Assembly: GCF_037023755.1 (NCBI RefSeq)
Contig: NZ_CP146100.1
Location: 1,428,501 to 1,492,500, forward strand
Direction: 5' to 3'
Origin: Saccharopolyspora sp. SCSIO 74807
Lineage (GTDB): Bacteria > Actinomycetota > Actinomycetes > Mycobacteriales > Pseudonocardiaceae
DNA length: 64,000 nt
Below, in pieces: positions 14,973 to 24,021 of this stretch (its first letter is position 1; each line of letters starts with the position of its first letter). Position numbers and translations under genes: made by a program. The notes beneath the pieces were generated by a model. That model was not told the origin of the DNA. It saw only the letters and a list, made by a program, of their open reading frames with translations, and did not search any database.

Positions 14973-17459
14973 TCACTCGTCCAGCAGGCCGCGCAGGCGG
15001 ATCAGCAGATCTTCGCGGGTGTTCGCGCCGAGCCGTTGCTTCATCCGCCCGATGTGGTGCTCCACGGTCTTGGCGGAGATGAACAGCTTCTTGCCGACCT
15101 GCTTGTAGGTGAGCCCGGACAGCACCAGCTCGGCGACCTCGCGTTCGCGGCCGCTGAGCGCTCCGCCGTCCGGGCCGCCGACCGCGCGCGGCCGTCCGGG
15201 CTTGCCCTGCAGCGAACGGGCGCACTCCAGCAGCGCCAACATCGCGGGGCGGTCCGGCGTGTGCAGCGCCGCCTGCCCGGCCAGCCGGGCACCGTCCCAG
15301 GTCAGCCCGGCCGCGTGCAGCCCGCGAGCTGCTTGTTCGGTGGCTTCCCGATCCACCTCACCGGCCAGCACACCCAGCCACGCGCGGGCCGCCGCGGCCA
15401 TCGCCGACGCCATCGGACTGCTGGCGGCCATGGCGTCGAGTTCGGCGGCGTGCTTGCGCGCGGCCGTCGGGTCCTCGGCGACGATCGCGGCCTGCAAGCA
15501 CTTCCAGCGCAGCAGGCCCGCCCACAGCGGCGGGTCGCCGAGCTGGCGAAGCAGCGCGAACGCGGCGTCCAGGTGCGGGTCGACCCATTCCTGATCGTGC
15601 AGCCGGGCGCAGGACACGACCAGCTCGCCGAGCGGCAGCAGCCCGAACAGGTCCGCCGGGTGTTCGGCGATGGCCTGCCGCGCCCGGCCGCGCACCGCGT
15701 GCAGCGCGGCGGTGTCGTTGTCCCGGTCGGCGATGCCGGCTTCGACCGCGGTCGCCAGCAGCCGGTCGCGGGCCTGCAACGACTCCGGCGCGGGCGCGGC
15801 CTGCTCCAGCGCGGATCTTGCGCCGACGGTGTCCCCCCTGGTCATGGGGATCCACGCGGCGAGCAGCCGGTGCCGCACGGCCAGCATCGAACCGCCGCTG
15901 CCCGCTTCGATCGCGCGGTTCACGACCGAGGCCGCGACGTCCAGCTCACCGCAGTGCAGCGCCGCGAGCGTGGCGATCGCGGCCGGGGTGTCCGGCACCA
16001 GCACTCCCGGGCCGACGGGCTCGGCCAGCGAGGCCGACCGCGCCAGCATGGACAGCGCCGTGGCCGGGCTGCCGGTGATCGACTCCCGCAGGCCGTCGAC
16101 CAGCTGGTCCGAGGAACCCGACAGCGAGGTCGGCGGTGCCGCCGCGTCGGTGCTCCCGTCGAGCAGCTGCTCCGCGTCGCCGAACCGCCCGATCCCGATC
16201 AGCGAAACCGCCGCGTACGCCCGGTCTCCCGGCCAGCGCAGGTGCTCGGCCGACCAGCGGCACAACTGCGCCGAGCGGGCGGGCAGCCCGCGGTGCGCGA
16301 GGACGCCTGCGGCGACCTGCACGCCCAGCGCCCGCTCCGGGGCGGAGGAGTCCACGATGACCTCGTCGGCCAGCCGCAGCGCCTCGTCGAAATCACCGGC
16401 GACGGCCGCGGCGCGGGCGCGCCGCGCGGCCAGCGTGGGCGCGGGCGTACCCGCGGACACGGCAGCGTCGAAGAACCGGGAGGCCAGCGCCGGTGCCTGC
16501 CGGACCGCTTCCTCCGCGGCCTGCTCGAACGCGGCGGCCATCGTCGGGTCGGCGGCCAGCGCGTCGTGGGCGTCCAGGAACGGCCGCAGCAGGCCCAGCA
16601 CCGGTTTGCCGCGGTCCAGCTGCACCCGCACCAGCCTGCGCACCGCCCGCAGCCGCCATTCGATCGGCGTGAGCAGCAGTGCGGCGTTGCGCACCACCGG
16701 CAGCAGCACGTCCGAGCCGTCGACCAGCCCGCTCGCCCGCACCGCCGAGAGCGCGCGCAGCACCGCGTCCGGTTCCAGCTCGAGCAGCCACGCCAGCACG
16801 TCCGGATGGGCGGCGGCACCCACCGCGACCGCGCTCACGCAGTCCCTGGCAGGCCGGTCGAGCCGTTCGAAGTCGTGCTGGAACTGCTCCACGACGCGCT
16901 GCGGCAGCGCCTCGGGCCGGTCGTTCGGCCCGAGCCCGGCGAGCATCGCGGCGACGTAGCGCGGCACCCCGCCGGTCTGCGCGAGCACCCGCTCCAGCCA
17001 CTCGTGCTGCGGTGCCGCGCCGTACGCGCGTTCCGCGAGGTGCGCCACGTCGTGCGCGCTGAAGGCGCCCAGCAGCACCGGCGGGCCGAGGGAGTGCAGC
17101 AGCTCGGTCAGCTCGGCACCGCGTGGCCACGGCCGGTAGGCAACGACCAGCCGCGCGCCCGGCGTCTCGGCCAGTTCGCGCAGCGCGGGCAGCCGCTCGG
17201 GGTCGAGCAGGTGGGCGTCGTCGACGAGCACCGCGGTCGAGGCCGGGTCGGCCACCTCTTCCGGGCGATCGGCGACCGGCACGCCCGCGGCGCGGTAAGC
17301 GCCGGTCAGCTCGCGCAGCAGCGTCGTCTTGCCGTGCCCACCGGCTCCTTGCACGGCGGTGCGGATCGGTGCCGCGGGATCCGCGGTGATCGTTTCGCGG
17401 AGGCGGGCGGCACGCAGCTCGGTGGTCGGGTCGGGGGCGGGGACGGTCCGATGGTTCAC
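14973..17459 (-). CDS. iniR: LuxR-type regulator with AAA/STAND ATPase domain (IniR-like)
   Basis: Large transcription regulator of 828 residues. Walker A is GAGGHGKTTLLRE near residue 37, followed by the winged and TPR-like helical region to about 760, and a C-terminal LuxR HTH (LSGREREVAELVLSGLTYKQ then KTVEHHIGRM). GTG at 17459 is 41 bases after the Hsp70-like gene's stop, so the two form an operon. M. tuberculosis IniR has the same length and architecture, lies next to iniBAC and activates it; here iniB, iniA and iniC lie just across the divergent gene. The trehalose response reported for mycobacterial IniR has not been shown for this protein. Confidence 0.85.
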   Translation of the reverse strand: MNHRTVPAPDPTTELRAARLRETITADPAAPIRTAVQGAGGHGKTTLLRELTGAYRAAGVPVADRPEEVADPASTAVLVDDAHLLDPERLPALRELAETPGARLVVAYRPWPRGAELTELLHSLGPPVLLGAFSAHDVAHLAERAYGAAPQHEWLERVLAQTGGVPRYVAAMLAGLGPNDRPEALPQRVVEQFQHDFERLDRPARDCVSAVAVGAAAHPDVLAWLLELEPDAVLRALSAVRASGLVDGSDVLLPVVRNAALLLTPIEWRLRAVRRLVRVQLDRGKPVLGLLRPFLDAHDALAADPTMAAAFEQAAEEAVRQAPALASRFFDAAVSAGTPAPTLAARRARAAAVAGDFDEALRLADEVIVDSSAPERALGVQVAAGVLAHRGLPARSAQLCRWSAEHLRWPGDRAYAAVSLIGIGRFGDAEQLLDGSTDAAAPPTSLSGSSDQLVDGLRESITGSPATALSMLARSASLAEPVGPGVLVPDTPAAIATLAALHCGELDVAASVVNRAIEAGSGGSMLAVRHRLLAAWIPMTRGDTVGARSALEQAAPAPESLQARDRLLATAVEAGIADRDNDTAALHAVRGRARQAIAEHPADLFGLLPLGELVVSCARLHDQEWVDPHLDAAFALLRQLGDPPLWAGLLRWKCLQAAIVAEDPTAARKHAAELDAMAASSPMASAMAAAARAWLGVLAGEVDREATEQAARGLHAAGLTWDGARLAGQAALHTPDRPAMLALLECARSLQGKPGRPRAVGGPDGGALSGREREVAELVLSGLTYKQVGKKLFISAKTVEHHIGRMKQRLGANTREDLLIRLRGLLDE

Positions 17460-17500
17460 AGGAGTCCTCGGTTCACGGAACACCTCATAGCTGCGGCGGA

Positions 17501-18949
17501 TCAGCGCTGGGTACTGGTCGTCGGGCTGAGCGGGTGGCCTTCGACGGTCTGCACGAAGGTGAGCGCCAGCCCGGCGAGGATCAGCAGGGCGGCCAGGCTC
17601 AACTTCAAGATCTTGAGCCGGCGTTCCCGGTCTTCGTCGGGTGGTTCCACGTACATCGCTTTCACCTGCACCGGTGGCCGCGGTTCGGCTTCCCGCTGGC
17701 GCTGGGCTTCGATGATGTCGACCCGGTCCGAATCCGGGCCGCCTTCCACGCGCATCAGCACGCTCGTCTCGGCCGCCGATGCCTGCTGGTCGCTGCCCTT
17801 CGACAGCACGCCGACCGCGGAGACCGCGGCGCCGCGGGCGGCGACGAGTTCGGGGGCGGCATCCACCTGCGGCGTCGTCTCCAGGCGTTCGGCCACGATC
17901 TGCTTGGCCAGCGGGGTGCGCACCGAGCCGCCCGCGAGCACCACGGCGTCGAGGTCGTCGGCGCCGGTTCCGCCGGAGCTGACCGACGCGGTCTTGCCCG
18001 TCCGGGCCGCCCTGTCCGACTCGCTGGACTTGCCCAGTCCCGCGGACTGGATCGACTGCAGCAGCAGTTCCGGAATGCGTTCCAGGTGCCCGCGGCTGAG
18101 CTGCTCGAACCGGGAACGGGACAGCGCGAAGTCGGTGCGCACCTGCGGCAGATCCACCCGGACCGTCGCGCCCGGGTGGTACGACAGCGCCTCCTTCGCC
18201 CTGGCGCACTCGGCGCGCAGCCCGGCCAGCGCGGCCCGGTGCGTGCGGTCGGTCGGGTCCAGCTCGTCGATGTGCTCGCCGAAGGCTTCCCGCACGTGCC
18301 CGAACACCTCGTCGTCGAGGTCCTGCCCGCTGGGGTAACCCGCGTCCAGCGGCGAGCCGAGCACGTCGAACCCGGGCGCGCGGTGCTGCAGCACGGTGGC
18401 GTCGAAACCGCTGCCGCCGACGTTGGCGACCGCGACCTTGCCCTGCTCGGTGACCTGCTGCTTGCTCGCGTAGTCCATGGCCACCGCGACCGGCTCCGGC
18501 ACCATCGTCACGTCGCGCAGCCCCAGCCCGGCCAGGGCTTGGCGCACCAGGTGCGTGCGGAACGGTCCCCACAACGCGCTGTGCGCGAGGGTGATGTGCT
18601 CCGCGGGGTGCCCGAGCTGCTGGGCGACCACGTCGGCGACCCACTCGACCATCGAGGCCACCAGCGCCTGCGCGCTGACGAACTCGCTGCCGACCAGCAT
18701 CGGGGCGTCGTCGCCGACCTGGCGGGTGAAGCCCCGCACGACCCACTCGTGATGGGTCAGTTCCTGCCTGCTCGCCGGTTCACCGGCGACGAACGAGCCG
18801 TCCTGGACCCGGCAGAGCACCGTGGGGACGGTTTGCGCGGTCGAGCTCAACGGCAGCGGCTGAGCCGCGCCCCACCGGCCGCCCTCGCGCCGCGCGACGG
18901 CCGCCGAGGTGGCCGTGGCCCCCACGTGGATCCCCAGGACGTAAGGCAT
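17501..18949 (-). CDS. Hsp70-like actin-fold ATPase with C-terminal membrane helix
   Basis: DnaK-related protein of 482 residues. The N-terminus PYVLGIHVGATATSAAV is the phosphate-1 loop of Hsp70/actin ATPases, VPEPVAVAMDYA the phosphate-2 region, and VLAGGSVRTPLA the adenosine motif near 350. The usual substrate-binding domain is missing: after about 400 there is a charged linker and a single hydrophobic helix (ILKLSLAALLILAGLALTFV), leaving a short outer tail. It is thus a membrane-anchored Hsp70 ATPase rather than a chaperone of the DnaK type. ATG at 18949 has AGGGG upstream. It heads the operon with the IniR-like regulator and faces iniB. Confidence 0.88.
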   Translation of the reverse strand: MPYVLGIHVGATATSAAVARREGGRWGAAQPLPLSSTAQTVPTVLCRVQDGSFVAGEPASRQELTHHEWVVRGFTRQVGDDAPMLVGSEFVSAQALVASMVEWVADVVAQQLGHPAEHITLAHSALWGPFRTHLVRQALAGLGLRDVTMVPEPVAVAMDYASKQQVTEQGKVAVANVGGSGFDATVLQHRAPGFDVLGSPLDAGYPSGQDLDDEVFGHVREAFGEHIDELDPTDRTHRAALAGLRAECARAKEALSYHPGATVRVDLPQVRTDFALSRSRFEQLSRGHLERIPELLLQSIQSAGLGKSSESDRAARTGKTASVSSGGTGADDLDAVVLAGGSVRTPLAKQIVAERLETTPQVDAAPELVAARGAAVSAVGVLSKGSDQQASAAETSVLMRVEGGPDSDRVDIIEAQRQREAEPRPPVQVKAMYVEPPDEDRERRLKILKLSLAALLILAGLALTFVQTVEGHPLSPTTSTQR

Positions 18950-19278
18950 CGAACCCCTTCCCGTGATCACCTTTTCGGGTCGCTGACGGTACCTGGACAC
19001 GTTGGGTGCGGAGCAGGTCATCGGACCAGCACGACCGCCTCACGCGCTCAAGGCGGTGACAACTTAGCGCGTCGCCGATCACGCAACGCTGACGGATCCC
19101 CCACCAACCCCCTAATCAGGTATCAAGCCCATCCCCTAACAGTGCCCCCACTCACTAGGAGTCGTACCCGATGGCGATCGGCACGCCTCGCAGTAGCGTG
19201 CTCGCTGGGAGTGAGGGAGTCAGCACGGCCTCACCCGGTCACACGTAACCGAGTTCCGCTGAGCGAGGAGATAGCGCC
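18950..19278. promoter_or_regulatory. Divergent promoter region between hsp70-like and iniB
   Basis: These 329 bases have no gene. Two similar sites, ACCCCCTAATCAGG (19107-19120) and ATCCCCTAACAGTG (19131-19144), are spaced 24 bases start to start and share CCCCTAA; a third tract CCCCCACTCACTAGG follows. They could bind the IniR-like activator. The iniB SD is AGGAG, ending eight bases before ATG 19279. Confidence 0.45.
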
Positions 19279-20394
19279 ATGCACTCTCAGCCGGAAGATG
19301 CCCCAGGTCGCGCCGAAACCCCCGACTCCCACCCCGAGGCGGCCGCACCGGACGGACCCACGCTGTACGAGTTCCTGACCAGGATCGTCACCAGTCCGGA
19401 CGCCCGGTCGGCCTTCGACGCTGATCCGCGCGCCACGCTGGATCAGGCCGGACTCGGGGACATGAGCGCGACGGACGTGCTGCAAGCCACGTCGCTGGTG
19501 CTCGACTACGCGCCAGTCGAAGTCGCGGACGAATACGGCCGCTCACTCCAGAGCAGCGTCGAGAAGTTCGCCGCGAACACCCAGCACGTCGCGATCACGG
19601 AACTGCATCCCGCACATCCACCCGAGCAGGAAGTTACGGAACTGAGCATGCTGCACTCGGAAAACCCGCCCGCCCCCGCCCCGAACGAGGACCCGGAGTC
19701 GGAGACCAACGTCAACGTTGAGCAGACCGACTCGCACAACCTGATCAACGTGCACGACGTCCTGAGCGGCAACGACGTTGCCAACGGGAACGCCGTCGGC
19801 GACGTGACCGACGCGGTCGGCAACGTGACCAACACCGTCGACAACACCGTGAGCACCGTCGGCGGCGTCGCCGGTGGCGCGACCGGCGGCGACCTGCCGC
19901 TGGACGACCTGACCGGCGCCCTGCCCGCCGCGCTGCCGAACGCCGACGCCGGCTCCGCCGGTGGCCCGATCTCGGGCACCGTCGACGGCGCGCTGGGCAC
20001 CGTGGGCGACGTGGCCGGCGACGTGCCGGTCGCCGGTGACGTGGCCGGCCCGGCCGTCGACACCGTCGGCGGTGTCGCCGGTGGCGCCGTGGGCACCGTC
20101 GAGGGCGTTGCGGGCGGCGCCGTGGGCACCGCCGAGGGCGTCGCCGGTGGCGCGCTGGACACCGCGGGCGACGTGGCGGGCAACGTCCCGGTCGCCGGTG
20201 ACGTGGCCGGCCCGGCCGTCGACACCGTCAGTGGCGTGGCCGGTGGCGCCGTGGGCACCGCCGAGGGCGTTGCGGGCGGCGCCGTGGGCGCCGTCGGCGG
20301 CACCGCCGAGGGCGTCGTGGGCGGCGCCGGAGACGCCGTGGGCGACGTCGCGGGCGGCGCGACCGACTCGCTGCCGCTGGACGGCCTGCTCTGA
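19279..20394 (+). CDS. iniB: IniB-like protein with glycine/alanine/valine repeats
   Basis: Product of 371 residues in two parts. The N-terminal domain (about 25-90: TLYEFLTRIVTSPDARSAF, then DQAGLGD and VLQATSLVLDYA) resembles the start of mycobacterial IniB. From about 180 on, low-complexity repeats built of VGGVAGGAVGT, GDVAGDVPVAGDVAG and GTAEGVAGG reach the end, which closes with DSLPLDGLL. There is no signal peptide. Mycobacterial IniB is cell-wall-stress induced and also Gly/Ala-rich. The gene is followed by a strong hairpin and then iniA, so it may be expressed above the GTPase genes. Confidence 0.78.
   Translation: MHSQPEDAPGRAETPDSHPEAAAPDGPTLYEFLTRIVTSPDARSAFDADPRATLDQAGLGDMSATDVLQATSLVLDYAPVEVADEYGRSLQSSVEKFAANTQHVAITELHPAHPPEQEVTELSMLHSENPPAPAPNEDPESETNVNVEQTDSHNLINVHDVLSGNDVANGNAVGDVTDAVGNVTNTVDNTVSTVGGVAGGATGGDLPLDDLTGALPAALPNADAGSAGGPISGTVDGALGTVGDVAGDVPVAGDVAGPAVDTVGGVAGGAVGTVEGVAGGAVGTAEGVAGGALDTAGDVAGNVPVAGDVAGPAVDTVSGVAGGAVGTAEGVAGGAVGAVGGTAEGVVGGAGDAVGDVAGGATDSLPLDGLL
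20026..20229 (+). repeat. Perfect 42-bp direct repeat within iniB, period 162 bp
   Basis: Bases 20026-20067 and 20188-20229 are identical by eye. They encode PVAGDVAGPAVDTV in the same frame, 54 codons apart. Shorter GGTGGCGCCGTGGGCACCG-type repeats surround them (about 19990-20385). Confidence 0.8.
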
Positions 20395-20435
20395 TCCAGC
20401 CCGGCAAGGGCTGATCGAGGCGTCAGCATTCTGAT

Positions 20436-20480
20436 CACGAAGGCCGGATTCGTGCGCTTTGCACGAATCCGGCCTTCGTG
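20436..20480. terminator. 20-bp perfect hairpin between iniB and iniA
   Basis: CACGAAGGCCGGATTCGTGC (20436-20455) pairs fully with GCACGAATCCGGCCTTCGTG (20461-20480), loop GCTTT. It should stop most iniB transcripts, so iniA-iniC need read-through or a promoter at 20481-20556. Confidence 0.88.
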
Positions 20481-20556
20481 CTACCACACCACATTCGAGC
20501 TACGAGTCACCCGCTCGGGTTTCTCTTCCGAGTGAGAACGGTTCACAATCAACGCC

Positions 20557-22368
20557 GTGATCGAGACGGCAATGGTGGAACTGATCGATCGCGCGACTGC
20601 CGAATGCGCCGAGCAGCAGCGCCCCGACCTGCACAGCCGGCTGCGGCAAATCCGCACGCGCGCGCTCGATCCGGCGCAGCTGGTGCTGATCGTCGGCGAG
20701 CCGAAACAGGGCAAAAGCGAACTCGTCAACGCTCTGGTCAACGCCGCCGTCTGCGACGCGGGCGAGGACGCCACCACCGTCGTGCCCACCCTGGTGCGGC
20801 ATTCCGAACAACCCAACGCGCTGGTCATCGAACAAGAACCGGCGCAGGGCCCCGCGGCGCTGGATCGCGTTCCGGTCCCGGTCGAACAGGTCCGGGAACG
20901 CATCGAGCAGGCCATCGGCGACGGCCGACCGGTCTCCCGCGGTGAGGTCGGCCTCCCGCGCGCGGTGCTCAAGGACGGGCTGACGCTGATGGACACCCCC
21001 GGCGTCGGCACCACCTCGACCACGCTCACCGCGCGCACGCTGGCCGTGGTGGCCGAGGCGGACGCGCTGCTGATGGTCTCCGACGCCACCCAGGAACTCA
21101 CGCACAACGAGATCAGCTTCCTGAAGAAGGTCACCAAGCTGTGCCCGAACGTCGCGGTGGTGCAGCCCAAGACCGACCTGAGCCCGCACTGGCGGAAGGT
21201 CGTCGAGGTCAACCAGCGCCACCTCGCCGGGGCCGGGATCAGCGCCAAGGTCTTCCCGGTCTCGTCCACGATCCGGCTGCAGGCCATGCACGCCCGCGAC
21301 GGCAACCTGAACAACGAGTCCGGCTTCCCGCAGCTGGTCGAGCACCTGCGCTCCGAAGCGCTGGGCAAGCACGACCAGCTGACCCGGCGACTGGTCGCGC
21401 AGAACGTCGCCGACGCCGTGGACGAGCTCACCGAGACGCTCAAGGCCGAACTGTCCGCGCAGAGCCCGCGAACCGCCGCCGAGACGCTGGTCGAGCTGGA
21501 GACCGCGCAGCGCCGTTCCGAGGACCTGCGGCGGTCCACCGGGCACTGGCAGAAGACGCTCAACGACGGCATCGGTGAACTGTTCGCCGACATCGAGTTC
21601 GACTTCCGCGAACGCGCCTGGGCGATCACCACCCAGCTCAACGAGACCATGGACGAGGCCGACCCGGTGCTGGTCTGGGACGACTTCGTGGAATGGCTCG
21701 AAAACGCGCTCGCCGAGGCCATCGAGGAAACCTTCGGGTGGCTCGACAGCCGCCTCGAACGGCTCAGCGACGAGGTCGCCGACCAGTTCCTGCGGGAACA
21801 CCCGGGTGCCCGGCCCCGCATCGAGAAACTGCCCAAGCCCGAGCCGTTCGCCGAGGTGGCCGAGCTGAAGTACCCGAAGAACGGGGAGTACCGGCGGCTG
21901 GACCAGGTGCTGACCGGGTTGCGCGGGTCCTACGGGGGCGTGCTGATGTTCGGCCTGGTCACCAACATGTTGGGGCTGGGGCTGCTGAACGTCGTGACCA
22001 TCACGGCGGGCATGCTGCTGGGCACCCGCAGCCTCAGCGAGGAGAAGGACGTGCGCAAGCGGCGCCGCCAGGCCGAGGCGAAGACCTCGGCGCAGCGCTA
22101 CGTCGAGCAGGTGGCCTTCCAGGTCAACAAGGAGGCCAAGGACGCGATCCGGCGCACCCACCGCACGTTGCACACGCATTTCACGCAGCTCACCGAGGAA
22201 GCGCAGTTGGAGATCAGCACCGCCATCCAGGACATCAAGCGCAGCGCGGAGCGCAGCGCGGTGGACCGCGAGGACCGCGCCCGCGAGATCCGCCGCAAGC
22301 TGGAGGAGCTGGCGCAGCTGCGCAGGCGGGCCGGGATGCTGACCACGAACCGCATCACCGCGGCATGA
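20557..22368 (+). CDS. iniA: IniA-like dynamin-family GTPase
   Basis: Bacterial dynamin-like protein of 603 residues. G1 is GEPKQGKSE (residues 47-55), G3 DTPGVG near 145 and G4-like QPKTDLS near 205. Helical neck and trunk segments follow, then a hydrophobic paddle (about 462-490: VLMFGLVTNMLGLGLLN and following) that should insert in the membrane, and a charged C-terminal coiled coil. Mycobacterial IniA remodels membranes and is induced by isoniazid and ethambutol. The GTG at 20557 is used; an ATG six codons in is the alternative. The stop overlaps the iniC start by ATGA, so both are translated together. Confidence 0.88.
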   Translation: MIETAMVELIDRATAECAEQQRPDLHSRLRQIRTRALDPAQLVLIVGEPKQGKSELVNALVNAAVCDAGEDATTVVPTLVRHSEQPNALVIEQEPAQGPAALDRVPVPVEQVRERIEQAIGDGRPVSRGEVGLPRAVLKDGLTLMDTPGVGTTSTTLTARTLAVVAEADALLMVSDATQELTHNEISFLKKVTKLCPNVAVVQPKTDLSPHWRKVVEVNQRHLAGAGISAKVFPVSSTIRLQAMHARDGNLNNESGFPQLVEHLRSEALGKHDQLTRRLVAQNVADAVDELTETLKAELSAQSPRTAAETLVELETAQRRSEDLRRSTGHWQKTLNDGIGELFADIEFDFRERAWAITTQLNETMDEADPVLVWDDFVEWLENALAEAIEETFGWLDSRLERLSDEVADQFLREHPGARPRIEKLPKPEPFAEVAELKYPKNGEYRRLDQVLTGLRGSYGGVLMFGLVTNMLGLGLLNVVTITAGMLLGTRSLSEEKDVRKRRRQAEAKTSAQRYVEQVAFQVNKEAKDAIRRTHRTLHTHFTQLTEEAQLEISTAIQDIKRSAERSAVDREDRAREIRRKLEELAQLRRRAGMLTTNRITAA

Positions 22369-23834
22369 CCGCTCCCCCCGAAGACCCGCTGCTGGAGCGT
22401 TCGCGGTCGCTGCTGATCCGGGCGATGACGTTCTACCGGGACGACCCGCGCACCGCGAGCTGGCTGCGCGGCCGGTTGGAGCGGCTCGACCAGCCGCTGC
22501 GGATCGCGGTCAGCGGCAGGGTCAAGTCCGGCAAGTCCACGCTGATCAACGCACTGGTCGGGCAGCGGCTCGCGCCCTCCGACGCAGAGGAGAGCACCCA
22601 GGTCAGCACGCTGTACCGGTACGGGCCGGAGCCGAAGATCACCGTGCACACCCCGCACGGCACGGTGCAGAACGTGCCCGTCACGACGCTGGATCCGAGC
22701 ACGATCCGGGACCTGCAGCGGTGGCGGCCGGACGAGGTGGCGCGGCTGGTGATCGAGGCACCGGTGCCCGGCCTGCAGGCGATCTCGCTGATCGAGACCC
22801 CCGGGGTCTCGTCGTCGGCGATGCAGGAGACCGGGCGCTCGGCGCTGGCGCAGATCCTGTCCGAGGCCGACGCGGTGCTGTACCTGACGCGCTATCCGCA
22901 GCAGACCGACGTGCAGTTCCTGCAGTCGGTGCACGAGCTGCAGCTGGCGCGGCGGGCTCCGATCAACACGATCGTCGCGTTCTCCCGCGCGGACGAGACC
23001 GGCAACGGCGGCAGCGGCGCCTTGCAGGCCGCGGAGCGGATCTCGCTGCGCTATCGCGACGATCCGACGGTGCGCGCGTTCGCGCAGTACGTGATCCCCG
23101 TGGTCGGGCTGCTCGGGCAGGCGGCGGCGACGCTCACCGACGAGGACTTCGCCTCGTTGGTGGCGCTGCGGCAGCTTCCGGAGAGCTCGCTGGAAGCACT
23201 GCTGCTGTCGGCCGACCGGTTCGCCAACAACAGCACCCCGGAGTCGGTGCCCACCAGCGTGCGGCAAGGACTGCTGGAGAAGTTCGGCCGGTACGGCGTC
23301 GCGCAAGCGCTCACCGCCCTCGGCGAAGGGGTTTCCGAACCGAAGAAGCTCTCCGCGCAGCTGCTGGAGGCCAGCAGGCTCAACGATCTGCAGGAAGCGG
23401 TGTACCAGCAGTTCATCGAGCGCCAGGAGGCGCTGCGGGCGCGGTCGGCGCTGCTGGCGGTGGACATGGCGCTGCGGGCCAACCCGCGCCCGGGCGTGCA
23501 GCAGCTGCTCGGCGAGTTCGAGCGCCTGCTGGCGAACGCGCCGGAGTGGGAGGAGCTGCGGCTGCTCTCGGCACTGCAGTCGGGCCAGCTCAGCTTCCCC
23601 CGCCCGCTGCAGAACGAGGCGCGGCGGCTGCTCGGCGGGCAGGGCCAGGACGCCCCGTCCCGCCTGGGCCAGGAATCCGACACGCTGGAGTCGATCCTCG
23701 CGGAGGAGGCGAGTTCGGCGCTGGCGCGGTGGCGGGACCAGCTGGTGAACCCGATGCACGACCGCGCGCACCGGGAAGCCGTCCGGGTCGTGCTGCGCAG
23801 CTGCGAACGCATCATCGCCGCGCGGATGCGGTAG
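22365..23834 (+). CDS. iniC: IniC-like dynamin-family GTPase
   Basis: Second dynamin-like GTPase, 489 residues. G1 is GRVKSGKST (51-59), G3 ETPGV near 144 (Glu in place of the usual Asp) and a FSRADETG motif near 204 in the G4 position. Unlike IniA it has no long hydrophobic segment; the C-terminal half is helical. ATG at 22365 lies in the ATGA overlap with iniA. Paired dynamin genes usually encode partner subunits, so an IniA-IniC complex at the membrane is expected. A hairpin at 23882 closes the unit. Confidence 0.87.
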   Translation: MTAPPEDPLLERSRSLLIRAMTFYRDDPRTASWLRGRLERLDQPLRIAVSGRVKSGKSTLINALVGQRLAPSDAEESTQVSTLYRYGPEPKITVHTPHGTVQNVPVTTLDPSTIRDLQRWRPDEVARLVIEAPVPGLQAISLIETPGVSSSAMQETGRSALAQILSEADAVLYLTRYPQQTDVQFLQSVHELQLARRAPINTIVAFSRADETGNGGSGALQAAERISLRYRDDPTVRAFAQYVIPVVGLLGQAAATLTDEDFASLVALRQLPESSLEALLLSADRFANNSTPESVPTSVRQGLLEKFGRYGVAQALTALGEGVSEPKKLSAQLLEASRLNDLQEAVYQQFIERQEALRARSALLAVDMALRANPRPGVQQLLGEFERLLANAPEWEELRLLSALQSGQLSFPRPLQNEARRLLGGQGQDAPSRLGQESDTLESILAEEASSALARWRDQLVNPMHDRAHREAVRVVLRSCERIIAARMR

Positions 23835-23881
23835 CGCGGCACCGCCCGCGCATCGATTCCTCGACCCGATCCGCGAAAGAA

Positions 23882-23918
23882 GACGCCAGGCCCGGGAACT
23901 CGTCCCGGACCTGGCGTC
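23882..23918. terminator. Hairpin after iniC and the catalase gene
   Basis: GACGCCAGG.CCCGGGA with TCCCGG.ACCTGGCGTC form a bulged stem of about 15 bp around ACTCG. It sits between convergent iniC and katA. Confidence 0.7.
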
Positions 23919-24021
23919 CGTGGTGGGATTCCGCAGTCAGCGGACGGCGCGGCGGCTCCGCCGGAGCCCGCGCCGGTGCGTCAACCGGCGCCGGGGGGCC
24001 GGCGCCGTTGCCGCGAACCGA

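Noticed and set aside
20026-20385. Regular GC-rich repeats suggestive of a CRISPR array
   Set aside because: The repeats are in frame, code for Gly/Ala/Val units of IniB, and have no unique spacers or cas genes.
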